Shown here: positions 1 to 11,865 of the stretch, piece after piece | Layout: each line of letters begins with the position of its first letter | Position numbering within the stretch: position 1 is the stretch's first letter | Assembly: GCF_002795845.1 (NCBI RefSeq) | Contig: NZ_CP011797.1 | Coordinates: 3,014,001 to 3,078,000 of the forward strand | From: Reinekea forsetii | GTDB taxonomy: Bacteria; Pseudomonadota; Gammaproteobacteria; Pseudomonadales; Natronospirillaceae | Reading direction: 5' to 3' | DNA length: 64,000 nucleotides | Notes under the pieces: model-generated | What the model was told of the DNA's origin: nothing | The model's database searches: none | The model's input: the letters and a program-made list of their open reading frames with translations, nothing else | Position numbers and translations under genes: made by a program

Positions 1-162
1 GCAGCTGATAGTAGAGAAACTATCGATCTGCAGCGCGGCATCGGATACCCACTGACCGTCGACACAAATCTGCCCTTGGGCCAGCAATGGCTTGACTTGG
101 CGCAGACTGATTTGACAGGCCTTGCTGATAAACCGATCGAGCCGGCCGCGTTTAGCGACCAT
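1..162 (-). CDS. RsuA-family pseudouridine synthase, N-terminal S4 domain (truncated by window edge)
   Basis: Only the first 54 codons are in the window, and the frame stays open to position 1. The protein starts MVAKRGRLDRFISKAC, and the LDRFISK and GQICVDGQWV stretches are typical of the S4 RNA-binding domain that leads RsuA/RluE/RluB-type pseudouridine synthases. These enzymes isomerise one uridine in rRNA; which uridine cannot be told here because the catalytic domain lies outside. A GGGAG Shine-Dalgarno sits about 9 bases before the ATG. It follows sbcC on the same strand after a 39-base gap, so it may be read as the third gene of the sbcDC transcript. The family call rests on the S4 domain and start context; another S4-domain protein is possible. 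Confidence 0.7.
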   Translation of the reverse strand, partial: MVAKRGRLDRFISKACQISLRQVKPLLAQGQICVDGQWVSDAALQIDSFSTISC

Positions 163-201
163 TCAAAAGACTCCCACTGGCATGCAAAAGACACCCATCG
201 A

Positions 202-3200
202 TCATAAAACCCCCACTACAGCAATCCGGCTGCCCAGTGGCGACGGCTCTATATCGATGCGCAGTTGCATCTGTTCGCGCATCTCGCTGACGTGTGAAAT
301 CACCCCGATGGTGCGCCCGGTTTTACGCAGGTCAATCAGGGTTTGCACGGCCAGTTCGAGCGATTCCATATCCAGCGAGCCAAAGCCCTCGTCGATAAAC
401 AACGTCTCCAGGCGAATGCCACCGGAATAGCTCTGCACCACGTCGGATAAGCCCAGCGCTAAGGCCAGTGCCGCCATAAAGGACTCACCCCCGGACAGGG
501 TATTGGCCGGCCGAGTGGCGCTGGAGTAAGCGTCTTCAATCTCCAGTTCCAGACCCGAGGTCTTATTGCCCTTGCTGCGCTCCAGTTTGCGTTTGAGAAT
601 ATAGCGGCCCTTGCTCATCAGCTGCAAGCGCTGGCTGGCCTCGCGCAGAACATCGTCCAGCAAGACCCCAAGCACAAAGCGTTGCAGGCTAATACGATTG
701 CCGCTTTGACCACTGGCGACATCCGACAGGGTGCCGTAAATGCGGTAATCGGCCTCAACTTGCGCCAAGTCCCCTTGGTTTTTCTGCAACAACTTACTGA
801 CCCGCAGCAGTGAGTCGCGCTCGCTGGTGGTCGCGCTCAAACCTTGGCGAGCCAGATTCTTCTGCGCATCGGCGGCCTCGAGTGCCTGCGCTAAGGCCGG
901 CAGATCGGGTCGGCTGTGCTGCGCCAGTTCTCCTTCGCTTTGGGCCATGCGGCCGGTCAGTTCGGCGACGCGCTGATGATAGGCCTTGAGCTCGGCCACC
1001 AATGCCGAGAGCGGGCCGTCCTCGAGCAGAGCGGCCTGAAACAAGGCCACGCTGGCGAAGCCGGCCTGGCTCAGCTGTGCAGCCCAGGTCAGTTGGCGTT
1101 GCTCGATATCGGTGGTTAAGGTTGCGATACGGCTCAGTCGATCGGCCTGCAGAGACTGCTGACTGACCAACTGTCGCTGCACGCCCTGCAACGCTTGTTG
1201 ACTGCTTAGATAGCGACTGTCGATCTGTGCAATCAACTGCGCCAGCCGATTCAGTTGGTCGGCTACTCGACCCGGCTCGCGGTCCGCCTCAGGGATTTGC
1301 TGTTCCAGTTGCTGCACCGCGGCACGGTATTCAGCCTCGACCTGCACACATTGATCACGGTTTAGGGTAGCCCGACTCAGGGCGGCATCGAGTTCGAGCC
1401 GCTCGTTGTCGCCCGCTTCGATCTGCGCCAGTTCACTCTGCTGCTTGTGCTGCACCACCAGCAACTGTTGGATCTGTTGGTTGAGGCTGTGCCATTGCGC
1501 CCGAAACCAATCGATCGATTGCTCGGCCTGCGCGCCGATCTCGGCCCACAGTTCGTCGGCCCGCTGCTGCTGTTGCGTCAGGGCAAAGGCCTGCTGTTTT
1601 ACCCGAACCTGCACCGCCGCGACGCCCTGCTGGGCTTGGCCGGCTAGGGCGCGCACTCGATCCAGCTCGGTCTTGGTGGTGAGCACCGCCCCGGCGGCCA
1701 GGTGTGCCGGGTTGGGATGCGTCAGGCTGCCACAGACCAGACAGGCTTGATCATCATTGAGCTGACGCGCCAATTCCGCGGCCTGACCCTGATGCCAGGC
1801 CAGCTCGGTCTGTTTGGCGCTGAGTTCGGCCTGCTCTGCCGCGCGCTCGGCTTGGCCGAGCAGCAGTTGGTCTTGGCTGAGTTGCTCCTGGCCCTCGCTC
1901 AGGCTGGTTTGCAGATCGTGCCACTGCTTCTTCAATAGCCCCTGGCGTTTGCAGTGCTCCAGGTCGACCTTGAGCTGCGGCAGTTGCTGCAGTTGACGGC
2001 CCTGCTCGTGCTGCAATGCATCCAGTTGCGCGCGCTGTTCCTGCAGGAGCCGTTGCCGATCGGTTATCTGACCTACTGCCTGAACGGCCTGGGCGCTATT
2101 GGCTTGAGCGCGCTGCATCTGGGCCAGCTGTTCGGTCAAGGCTTGCAGGCCTTGCTGTTTCGCCTGCCAGGCCGACAGTTCGGCCTTATGGGCGTCGAGG
2201 TGTTGCCAGTCTTGCGCGGCCGCGCTGAATCGACTCTGCGCCAGCGTTTGGTCTGTACTAAGCTGTACGATTTGAGCGCCGAGCTGCTGCTGTGCTGCTT
2301 GTTCCTGCAGCAATCGATCCTGTTGGTCAATCAATGTCCGCTGATAGGGCGCAATGGCGCGTGCCGCCTCGGCTTGCTGCAGACGAACGGCCTGCTCTTG
2401 CATGCTGGGGGCCTGGGCCATCAGCTCGGCCTGCTCAAGCTGCAAACGCTCGTATTGGGCAAACTTATCGGTCAGGCTATTGGCCTGCGCCACGGCCTGT
2501 GCGGCTGCGGCCGCCACGACCTCGGCCTGCTGAAACGCCGCCTGTTCGGCGAGGAAACGCGGTTCGAGTTCGGCCAGCTGCAAGACTAGGCTCTCACCAT
2601 CGCTCAGATGCACCGAGGCCAAGAGCCCCTCGGCGTGATCGCGCAGGCTTTTGCGTTCGCTGCGCAACTGGGCCGACTCGCTTTTGAGCCGGTCTTCGAT
2701 CTGTTTGAAAATTTGCGTCTGAAACAGCTGACTGAAGATCTGCTCGCGCTCGTCTGAGTCGGCCAAGAGCAACTTGCGAAATTGCCCCTGGGGCAACACC
2801 ATCACCTGGCGAAACTGCTCGGCACTCAGACCGGTAGTGGTTTTGACCCATTCATTGATCTCCTTGATGCCCTTGAGCGCCAGGAGGCTGGCTTGGCTTT
2901 CATCGAACGGCGCGACAAAATCGGCCGCGGCGATACGATAGACCGAGCCACTGGGCGCGCGCAGCGTGGTGCCCGCGCCGACCTTCTTGGCCACTTCCTG
3001 CTGTGGCCGGCGGTAAATGCGATAGACCTGGTCGGCCAGACTGAAGTCGAACACCACCTCGGTGTCCAAGTCGGGGGCGGACAGATCGCAGCGCATAAAG
3101 ACGGCTTCGCGTTCATTGCCAGTACTCTGGCCATAGAGGGCAAAACAGATGGCATCGAGCACGGTGCTCTTGCCGGCGCCGGTTGGGCCGTTAATCAGAA

Positions 3201-3291
3201 ACAGCGGATTGACACCGAGTGCCTGGAAGTTGATCCGCTCGGTCCCGGCAAAGGGACCAAAGGCCTGGATCGACAGCTGAATAGGTTTCAT
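202..3291 (-). CDS. sbcC: Exonuclease subunit SbcC (Rad50-like ATPase)
   Basis: ATPase subunit of the SbcCD nuclease, which opens hairpins and protein-blocked DNA ends in the cytoplasm. The 1029-residue length suits the family. Walker A GPTGAGKS is at residues 35-42. A long Gln/Ala/Leu-rich coiled coil fills the middle and is broken by the zinc hook CLVC (Cys517 and Cys520). The C-terminal half of the ATPase carries the LSGGES signature near residue 932 and the Walker B/D-loop TLFIDEGFGSLD near 963. Its ATG overlaps the sbcD stop in an ATGA junction, so the two subunits are translationally coupled. Identification is secure. Confidence 0.97.
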   Translation of the reverse strand: MKPIQLSIQAFGPFAGTERINFQALGVNPLFLINGPTGAGKSTVLDAICFALYGQSTGNEREAVFMRCDLSAPDLDTEVVFDFSLADQVYRIYRRPQQEVAKKVGAGTTLRAPSGSVYRIAAADFVAPFDESQASLLALKGIKEINEWVKTTTGLSAEQFRQVMVLPQGQFRKLLLADSDEREQIFSQLFQTQIFKQIEDRLKSESAQLRSERKSLRDHAEGLLASVHLSDGESLVLQLAELEPRFLAEQAAFQQAEVVAAAAAQAVAQANSLTDKFAQYERLQLEQAELMAQAPSMQEQAVRLQQAEAARAIAPYQRTLIDQQDRLLQEQAAQQQLGAQIVQLSTDQTLAQSRFSAAAQDWQHLDAHKAELSAWQAKQQGLQALTEQLAQMQRAQANSAQAVQAVGQITDRQRLLQEQRAQLDALQHEQGRQLQQLPQLKVDLEHCKRQGLLKKQWHDLQTSLSEGQEQLSQDQLLLGQAERAAEQAELSAKQTELAWHQGQAAELARQLNDDQACLVCGSLTHPNPAHLAAGAVLTTKTELDRVRALAGQAQQGVAAVQVRVKQQAFALTQQQQRADELWAEIGAQAEQSIDWFRAQWHSLNQQIQQLLVVQHKQQSELAQIEAGDNERLELDAALSRATLNRDQCVQVEAEYRAAVQQLEQQIPEADREPGRVADQLNRLAQLIAQIDSRYLSSQQALQGVQRQLVSQQSLQADRLSRIATLTTDIEQRQLTWAAQLSQAGFASVALFQAALLEDGPLSALVAELKAYHQRVAELTGRMAQSEGELAQHSRPDLPALAQALEAADAQKNLARQGLSATTSERDSLLRVSKLLQKNQGDLAQVEADYRIYGTLSDVASGQSGNRISLQRFVLGVLLDDVLREASQRLQLMSKGRYILKRKLERSKGNKTSGLELEIEDAYSSATRPANTLSGGESFMAALALALGLSDVVQSYSGGIRLETLFIDEGFGSLDMESLELAVQTLIDLRKTGRTIGVISHVSEMREQMQLRIDIEPSPLGSRIAVVGVL

Positions 3292-4493
3292 GATGGCTCT
3301 CCTGGGCTCGCGCTTGCGCCGCCTGGTTCAACCGGCGCACTCGTCCGGGATTCGCTCTGATGCAGAGCGCCAATCACCCGCGCCAAGGCCTCGCTTTGGG
3401 CCGGTAGCATGGCCTCGCCCAGCGTTTGTTGAAAGAAGTCGGCAAAGAGCTCGAATTCACTGCGCTTGAGCTGTTCTTTTGACAGCGACCCGAGCGGGTT
3501 GTCGACCATCACGCCGGGCTTTTCCAGATGCAGTAGGTTCGGGTAGAGGCCGCGTAACTTGCCCATGGCATCGAGAATTGCGGTCTTGTCGGTCAGGCGA
3601 ATCAGCAGGTAGTCGTCGGACTGCGGGTCGTCAAAGGCAGCGGCCACTATGGTGTCAAACGTCCCTTCGATGATGCGCATGCCGCGTTGCGCGACCAAGG
3701 CTTCGGTGCGGATCTGGGCGGGTTGGCCCGGAAGCAGATCGATAATAACCACGCCCTTGTCCTGGCTCACTTCGGAGAAGCTGTATTTGAGCAGCGAACC
3801 GCAATAGCGGATCTGCTCCTGACCGCGAAACTGCGGTGCGTGCAAATGGCCAAGCGCGACATAGTCGAAATCGGTCATCGGCTGCCAACTCACCGTATCG
3901 GCGCCGCCGATCGACAGCGGTCGCTCCGACTCACTGACCAGCGCACCGCCGACAAAGCAATGACTGAGCAATACATTTATCGTGCCCGGCGCGTCTTGCG
4001 CAAGGTGCTTGCGAATTTCATCCACCAGATAGCTATGGGCCGCATCGAAGCTGTGCACCGGCACCTGAAACTGGTGCCGGACCCGCTCCGGTGTACAGAA
4101 CGGAATACCGTAAAAGTGCACGCTCTGACCGGCCCGTTCAATCACCACCGGCCGAGTGATATGGTCCAGATCGCTGATAATATGCAGGCCGGCAGACTGC
4201 AGTAGATCGGCGCCAAAGCCCAAGCGCTCGGCCCCATCGTGGTTGCCACTGATCATCACCACCGCAACCCCCATCTCCAAGCACAGAGTCGACAGCGTCT
4301 CATTCAACAGCGCGACCGCTTCGGCCGGCGGCACCGACCGGTCATAGACATCGCCGGCGATCAACACCACATCACAGGCCTCGGTGCGCACGCGCTCAAT
4401 CAGCTGGTGCAAGACATGGCGCTGATCCTCGAGCAGGCTGACATTGTGGAATTGTCGGCCGAGATGCCAGTCGGAGGTGTGCAGCACGCGCAT
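3288..4493 (-). CDS. sbcD: Exonuclease subunit SbcD (Mre11-like nuclease)
   Basis: Metallophosphoesterase subunit that partners SbcC. The protein starts MRVLHTSDWHLGRQF, the canonical first metal-binding motif of the family (Asp8, His10). The other metal motifs follow in order: LIAGDVYDRS, MISGNHDGAERL, LLSHCF and ALGHLHAPQ. The open frame extends 72 codons further upstream (to 4709), but that extension is low-complexity and precedes the conserved start, so the ATG at 4493 was chosen, giving 401 residues. No strong Shine-Dalgarno is visible. It is the first gene of the sbcDC operon and overlaps sbcC by four bases. Confidence 0.96.
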   Translation of the reverse strand: MRVLHTSDWHLGRQFHNVSLLEDQRHVLHQLIERVRTEACDVVLIAGDVYDRSVPPAEAVALLNETLSTLCLEMGVAVVMISGNHDGAERLGFGADLLQSAGLHIISDLDHITRPVVIERAGQSVHFYGIPFCTPERVRHQFQVPVHSFDAAHSYLVDEIRKHLAQDAPGTINVLLSHCFVGGALVSESERPLSIGGADTVSWQPMTDFDYVALGHLHAPQFRGQEQIRYCGSLLKYSFSEVSQDKGVVIIDLLPGQPAQIRTEALVAQRGMRIIEGTFDTIVAAAFDDPQSDDYLLIRLTDKTAILDAMGKLRGLYPNLLHLEKPGVMVDNPLGSLSKEQLKRSEFELFADFFQQTLGEAMLPAQSEALARVIGALHQSESRTSAPVEPGGASASPGEPS

Positions 4494-4659
4494 AGGAGGT
4501 TCCAATGGGGTAAGAGCGGCTACTATAGGCAGGCGATGAGCTGCACGCAATAATTCGCTCGAATGCTGGTCAGCAATGCGACCTAGGCTGCACAGGGTGC
4601 CCGGTAGCAGATTTGGCCTGAAATGGGCCCGACCGGAGAAAAGGGATAAGCAATAATTA

Positions 4660-4700
4660 GGGGATCGATCTAGGTGGGTAAGCACCCAGATCGATGCCCC
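4660..4700 (-). terminator. Long imperfect hairpin downstream of katG
   Basis: The arms ATCGATCTAGGTG (4664-4676) and CACCCAGATCGAT (4683-4695) pair with a single mismatch around a 6-base loop. Flanking GGGG and CCCC can extend the stem past one bulged G. It lies 37 bases past the katG stop and before sbcD. There is no clear U-tract, so it could act as a terminator, an mRNA-end stabiliser or an operator. Confidence 0.45.
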
Positions 4701-4736
4701 GCGCCGCAAATGTTGCCGGCACGGGGTGGGCTGGAC

Positions 4737-7265
<2,529 letters not shown>

Positions 7266-8150
7266 ATGCGAATCTTATTCACCGGCGGCAGTGGCAAGGC
7301 CGGCAAACATGCGATCGCGCATTTACTCGAGCAGGGCCACCGTGTCACCAATGCGGACCTAATGCCGCTTGATCTGCCTGGCGTTGATTCGCTACGAGTT
7401 GATCTCACCGATGCGGGCCAAGTCTTCAACGCCCTGCACGCCTATGCCGGTTTTGATGAGCTTGAATCCGGCACCGGCGTGCCGAGCTATGATGCGGTCG
7501 TGCACTTTGCCGCGATCCCATGCATTCTGATTCGGCCCGACAACGAAACCTATCGCATCAATACGCTAAGCACCTATAACGTGCTCGACGCGGCCGTTAA
7601 GTTGGGCATTCGCAAAGTCATCTTTGCCTCCTCGGAAACGACCTACGGCATCTGCTTTGCCGATGGTGATAAAAAACCCGACTACATTCCCATCGATGAA
7701 GATCACCCGACGATTCCGCAAGACAGCTATGCCATGTCGAAGGTGGTTAACGAGATCACCGCCCGCTCGTTTCAAGCCCGGAGCGGTTTTGATATTTACG
7801 GCTTGCGCATTAACAATGTGATTGAGCCGCACGAATACGCGACCAATTTCCCCGCCTTCTTAGACCAGCCTGAGCTGCGCCGGCGCAATATCTTTGCCTA
7901 CATCGACGCCCGTGACCTCGGTCATATGGTCGACTGTTGTCTTAAAACCGATGGCCTAGGCTATGAAGTTTTTAATGTCTCAAACGACGATCTGTCGGTC
8001 GGCATTAGCAATCAGGCTGTTATCGAACGTTTCTATCGGGGCGTGCCGCAAAAGCGCGACATGGGTCCCAATGAGACGTTCTATGCCAATAACAAGGCCA
8101 AACGACTGGTCGGCTTTGCACCGCAACACTCCTGGCGCGACGTGCTCTAG
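7266..8150 (+). CDS. NAD(P)-dependent epimerase/dehydratase-family (extended SDR) protein
   Basis: A 294-residue extended short-chain dehydrogenase. The N-terminal Rossmann motif TGGSGKAG is at residues 6-13. The catalytic Tyr-x3-Lys is YAMSK (Tyr155, Lys159), with Ser123 in ASSETTYG as the likely third residue. Enzymes of this class oxidise or epimerise sugars, uronates or nucleotide sugars using bound NAD(P); the substrate cannot be read from the sequence. It starts at an ATG with an AGGAA Shine-Dalgarno. It stands alone, divergent from katG, and is followed after 97 bases by the MOSC gene, which may share its transcript. Confidence 0.8.
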   Translation: MRILFTGGSGKAGKHAIAHLLEQGHRVTNADLMPLDLPGVDSLRVDLTDAGQVFNALHAYAGFDELESGTGVPSYDAVVHFAAIPCILIRPDNETYRINTLSTYNVLDAAVKLGIRKVIFASSETTYGICFADGDKKPDYIPIDEDHPTIPQDSYAMSKVVNEITARSFQARSGFDIYGLRINNVIEPHEYATNFPAFLDQPELRRRNIFAYIDARDLGHMVDCCLKTDGLGYEVFNVSNDDLSVGISNQAVIERFYRGVPQKRDMGPNETFYANNKAKRLVGFAPQHSWRDVL

Positions 8151-8247
8151 GCAGCGGCGATGCGCAGCGGTCCGGCAACGGACGCTGCTCGTTGTGGGCC
8201 TAGTGACCACCACCATTACTATTGCATAGCCAGCCTGAGAACCTCCA

Positions 8248-8859
8248 TTGAATATCAGCAACTTAGCTCACTACACCCTTGATGGCACTGCTACTTCGAG
8301 CCAAACGCTAGAGCTGTCGCTCAGCGGCATAGTCGCCCATCAAGACACCCACCCTTGGCGACAAATTCTATTTGTGCCCCAAGCAACCTTGGATGGCTTT
8401 GCGCTCTCGGCCACCGCGCTCAGAGCCAACGTGGTTATTCGGGGCAGCACCAATATTCATGACCTACCTTCGGGCACTGTGATCACCATCGGCGCGGTCA
8501 AAGTCCGCCTAACCTTTCACTGTGAACCGTGCAAGAAGATCACCGGTGTGGTTAGTACCAAGGCGATTTTGCACCAGCGTGGTTATTTTGGCCAAGTCAT
8601 CCAGCCGGGTTTGATTTCATGGGACGATAAGATTGCGGTCAGCGCGGAACGAATGCCGGCCATACCCTATGCGGTGGCAGATCGGGTGCGCTGGTACCTT
8701 GCTCAACAGAGCGAGCCAATGACTGCCAGCCAATTGCTCCGGGATTTGGGTGTGCCACTCAGCTATTGCCGAGCGTTGCCCAATATTATTCGCAATCGGC
8801 CCGATATCGATCCGGCGCAAATCATCTATGCCTCGGCCCGAAAGAAGCCATCCAGATAA
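8248..8859 (+). CDS. MOSC-domain protein with a C-terminal extension
   Basis: A 203-residue protein. Its central part resembles a MOSC (molybdenum cofactor sulfurase C-terminal) domain: LRANVVIRG, then GAVKVRLTFHCEPCKKI with a CxxC pair, then a GYFGQVIQPGLISWDDKI ending. MOSC domains are thought to bind sulphur or the molybdenum cofactor. The last 60 residues look like a helical domain (RVRWYLAQQSEPMTASQLLRD). No ATG fits; the frame opens at TTG (8248), and an in-frame upstream ATG is lacking. A link to the molybdenum-dependent xanthine dehydrogenase encoded about 11 kb away is possible but unproven. The family call is by motif memory, moderately sure. Confidence 0.62.
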   Translation: MNISNLAHYTLDGTATSSQTLELSLSGIVAHQDTHPWRQILFVPQATLDGFALSATALRANVVIRGSTNIHDLPSGTVITIGAVKVRLTFHCEPCKKITGVVSTKAILHQRGYFGQVIQPGLISWDDKIAVSAERMPAIPYAVADRVRWYLAQQSEPMTASQLLRDLGVPLSYCRALPNIIRNRPDIDPAQIIYASARKKPSR

Positions 8860-8871
8860 CAGCGCATACTC

Positions 8872-9858
8872 TCACGATTCGGCTGTGCCGATCTGTATCA
8901 CCACACTGCCTAGGCGTTGTTCGGACTCCACTCGCCGATGCGCATCGACCGCCTCACTCATCGGATACACTCGGTCCACCACAGCCTTTAATTCGCCGGT
9001 GCTGAGCATCTGCTGCAAGCAGTGTAATTCTGCGCGAGTTTCACCGGCAAAGGCGAACAGGGCTCGCTGGCTTGAAAATATTGAGGTCACAACGGACTGC
9101 AGCATTTTCAATAGGGTCGGGTTAGCCATCAGATATCGGCCCTTCGGACGCAGCGCGCGCATCGTGCGGCCATAGGGACTGGACGCCACCATATCCAAGA
9201 TAACGTCATAGCTGGCCGGACTCTGGCGAAAGTCGGTCTGACGATAATCGATCACCCGATCGGCGCCAAGCCCGCGCAGTAGCGCGGCCTTGGTGCCGCT
9301 GTCGACGGCGGTGACCTGCGCACCCCGTTGTTTGGCGATTTGCACGGCATAGGTTCCGATGCTGCCACCGGCACCATTGATCAATACATGCTCGCCCGCT
9401 TGAATGCCCGCCCGATCCATAAAATGCAGCGCATTCAAGCCACCGAGTGGCACCGCGGCCGCCTCGGCATAGGACAGGCCATCGGGAATGGTGGCCAGGG
9501 TGTAATCACTCGGCAGACACAGGTATTCGCCATAGGCGCCAAAGCGCAGCTGGCTGGAGCCAAACACCCGCTCCCCGGGTGCGAAATTTTGCACCGCCGC
9601 ACCCACCTGAGTAATTTGCCCGGCAAAATAACCGCCCAAGATCTGCCGCTTGGGTTTGCGGATGCCCAGGGCAAGCCGCAATGGCAGCCAGAACCATTGC
9701 ACCGGAAAGTGGAAGCTGCGCAACTCACAGTCGGATTTGGTCGCCTCTGCGGCATGCACTCGGATCAACACTTCATTCGCCAACGGACTCGGGGTCGGTC
9801 GGTCGGCCAACTGCAGTACCTCGGCAGCGCCGTATTGACGGTAGATAATTGCTTTCAT
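8872..9858 (-). CDS. Zinc-independent MDR-family NAD(P)-dependent alcohol dehydrogenase / quinone oxidoreductase
   Basis: A 328-residue medium-chain dehydrogenase/reductase. It begins MKAIIYRQYGAAEVL, the typical start of quinone-oxidoreductase-like members. The GroES-like half carries GYFAGQITQVGAAV, and the nucleotide-binding half carries INGAGGSIGTYAVQIAKQRGA. The structural-zinc cysteine cluster of true alcohol dehydrogenases is absent. The substrate is unknown. The frame extends six codons upstream, but the ATG at 9858 has an AGGAG Shine-Dalgarno at ideal spacing and the conserved MKA start. It is convergent with the MOSC gene, 12 bases away. Confidence 0.82.
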   Translation of the reverse strand: MKAIIYRQYGAAEVLQLADRPTPSPLANEVLIRVHAAEATKSDCELRSFHFPVQWFWLPLRLALGIRKPKRQILGGYFAGQITQVGAAVQNFAPGERVFGSSQLRFGAYGEYLCLPSDYTLATIPDGLSYAEAAAVPLGGLNALHFMDRAGIQAGEHVLINGAGGSIGTYAVQIAKQRGAQVTAVDSGTKAALLRGLGADRVIDYRQTDFRQSPASYDVILDMVASSPYGRTMRALRPKGRYLMANPTLLKMLQSVVTSIFSSQRALFAFAGETRAELHCLQQMLSTGELKAVVDRVYPMSEAVDAHRRVESEQRLGSVVIQIGTAES

Positions 9859-10048
9859 CGGTTGTTCTCCTTGCAACAGGTACCTGATTTGCTAAGGGTA
9901 GCATAGCGGCTCAACAACGCAGGACAACACAGATGCCTCACCCGCGTGACGCGGCCGCACCTGGGCGGTAAGATGCTGACCTGCACCACACCGCTGACCC
10001 AGGTCGTGGGACGGTCACTCACCCCTTACTTCATTAGAGCAGGTTTTT

Positions 10049-11182
10049 ATGCGTACTCGCTGGGACATCTTTTGCCGTGTTGTCGATAACTTTGGCGATA
10101 TCGGGGTGACTTGGCGCTTGGCGCGCCAATTGGTCGCCGAGCAGGATATGGCCGTCTGCCTTTGGGTCGATGATCTGAATGCCCTCTGCCCGCTCTGCCC
10201 GGAGGCCGATGCCAACCTCGATCAACAAAGCCTGAGCGGCGTTACCGTCAAACAGTGGCCAACCCAGTGGCCCGGTGCCGAGGCCGCCGATGTGGTCATC
10301 GAGGCCTTCGCGTGCGATTTGCCAGCCGCCTATATAGCCGCCATGGCCGAGCGTGAGCGACCCTCGCTATGGCTCAACCTGGAATATCTCAGCGCCGAAG
10401 ACTGGGTTGAGGGCTGCCACGGTCTGCCCTCACTGCAAGCCAAGGGCTTACACAAGTTCTTCTTCTTTCCTGGCTTTAGTGCCCAAACCGGCGGTCTATT
10501 ACGCGAGGCCGATCTGCTCGATCGCCGGCGCGCGTTTCAAAGTTCGCCGACGGCTCGGGTGCAGTTTTTACAGGGTTTGGGCGTGGAGATTGCGCCGACA
10601 GAGCGGCTGATGAGTCTCTTTGGCTATGAAAATAGCGCCTTGCCTAGCTGGCTCGACTGTTTGGCCAGCGACACCGAAGCGACCCTGCTGCTGGTGCCGG
10701 CTGGGCGTCTCGATGCCGAGCTGCAGCAATGGCTGAGGATTGCCGATTGGCCCGTTGGCGCGCGCGCTGTGCGTGGCCAACTCACGGTGCAAAAGATTCC
10801 CTTTGTCAGTCAACTCGATTATGACCGGCTCCTGTGGAGCTGCGACCTCAACCTGGTGCGCGGCGAAGACTCCTTTATCCGCGCCCAGTGGGCCGGCCGG
10901 CCGCTGCTCTGGCATATCTATCCGCAACAGGAGCAGGCCCATCTGATCAAGTTAGAGGCCTTTTTACAGCATTACTGTGCCGCTCTGTCTCCCGCTGCCC
11001 AACAGACCGTGCAAGCCCAATGGCAGGCCTGGAATTGCGGCGAGCCGATGACCCAAAGTTGGTTGGCGGTGCAGATGGTTTGGCCAGAATTGACCGATCA
11101 CGCCGAAAAATGGTGCCAAAGGCTGGCAAAACAACAAAATATGTCCCAAGCCCTAGTACAGTTTTACCTAAATTGGTTATGA
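10049..11182 (+). CDS. earP: EF-P arginine rhamnosyltransferase EarP
   Basis: Transfers rhamnose from dTDP-beta-L-rhamnose to a conserved arginine of elongation factor P, a modification needed for efficient translation of polyproline stretches. The 377-residue protein contains the family's N-terminal FCRVVDNFGDIGVTWRLA with Asp13 and Asp17, and Glu273 in RGEDSF. These are the same residue numbers reported as essential in the Pseudomonas enzyme. The C-terminal WAGRPLLWHIYPQ belongs to the nucleotide-sugar-binding domain. It lies 45 bases upstream of efp on the same strand, the classic pairing, and so forms a two-gene operon with its target. Confidence 0.97.
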   Translation: MRTRWDIFCRVVDNFGDIGVTWRLARQLVAEQDMAVCLWVDDLNALCPLCPEADANLDQQSLSGVTVKQWPTQWPGAEAADVVIEAFACDLPAAYIAAMAERERPSLWLNLEYLSAEDWVEGCHGLPSLQAKGLHKFFFFPGFSAQTGGLLREADLLDRRRAFQSSPTARVQFLQGLGVEIAPTERLMSLFGYENSALPSWLDCLASDTEATLLLVPAGRLDAELQQWLRIADWPVGARAVRGQLTVQKIPFVSQLDYDRLLWSCDLNLVRGEDSFIRAQWAGRPLLWHIYPQQEQAHLIKLEAFLQHYCAALSPAAQQTVQAQWQAWNCGEPMTQSWLAVQMVWPELTDHAEKWCQRLAKQQNMSQALVQFYLNWL

Positions 11183-11227
11183 TGCGGCTCCAGGAAATTA
11201 GTCTTCCCATGCCAATCGGACATAATT

Positions 11228-11800
11228 ATGAAAACCGCACAAGAAATGAAGCCCAATAGTGTGGCACTGATCGACGGCCAGCCGTGGCTGATTCAAAAAG
11301 CCGATTTCACCAAATCCGGCCGTAACAGCGCCATTGTTAAGATGAAACTCAAGAATCTGCTGACCGGCTCCTCGACTGAGACCGTGTTCAAGGTGGATGA
11401 CAAGCTGGAACCGGTCATTCTCGACAAGATCGAAGTTTCCTACTCTTACAACAGTGACTCGGTCTACGTGTTTGTCGATGCTGATTATAACCAGTATGAA
11501 CTCGATGCCGACGACCTGGAAGCTGTCTTACCCTTTATTGTCGATGGTATGACCGACCTCTGTGTCGCGATCTTTTTCGAAGGCAAGGTCATTTCGGTCG
11601 ACCTGCAGACCACGATCGTGCGTCAACTGACCTACACCGAAGGATCTGCCCGCGGCGATACTTCCGGCAAGGTGATGAAACCGGCGCAACTGTCCAACGG
11701 CACCGAAATCAAGGTACCGGATTTCTGCAATATCGGCGACTGGATCGAAATCGATACCCGTACCGGTGAGTACAAGTGTCGCGCTAAAGCTCCGGTCTAA
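11228..11800 (+). CDS. efp: Elongation factor P (arginine type)
   Basis: A 190-residue EF-P, the usual length, with KOW-like and two OB domains. It rescues ribosomes stalled at consecutive prolines. The loop that reaches the peptidyl-transferase centre reads KSGRNSA with Arg32 at the tip. This is the EarP-modified subfamily rather than the lysine type, which agrees with the upstream earP gene. It is followed closely by a strong intrinsic terminator. Confidence 0.98.
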   Translation: MKTAQEMKPNSVALIDGQPWLIQKADFTKSGRNSAIVKMKLKNLLTGSSTETVFKVDDKLEPVILDKIEVSYSYNSDSVYVFVDADYNQYELDADDLEAVLPFIVDGMTDLCVAIFFEGKVISVDLQTTIVRQLTYTEGSARGDTSGKVMKPAQLSNGTEIKVPDFCNIGDWIEIDTRTGEYKCRAKAPV

Positions 11801-11826
11801 TAACCGGCGCGGCCGTCAAACCCTAA

Positions 11827-11854
11827 AAGCCCGGTCTGTGTACCGGGCTTTTTT
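11827..11854 (+). terminator. Rho-independent terminator of earP-efp
   Basis: A perfect 9-base stem AAGCCCGGT / ACCGGGCTT with loop CTGTGT is followed by a T-tract. It begins 26 bases after the efp stop and ends 12 bases before the stop of the convergent puuD gene. Confidence 0.92.
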
Positions 11855-11865
11855 GTGTCGATCGA

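Noticed and set aside
1954-2589. 211-codon plus-strand frame inside sbcC
   Set aside because: Leu/Gln-rich mirror of the coiled-coil-coding strand; no start context; shadow frame.
4494-4709. 72-codon N-terminal extension of SbcD
   Set aside because: Precedes the conserved MRVLHTSDWH start and has no family resemblance; it covers the promoter region.
9959-10004. ACCTGGG ... CCCAGGT inverted repeat upstream of earP
   Set aside because: Short arms and a 32-base spacer; no known motif.
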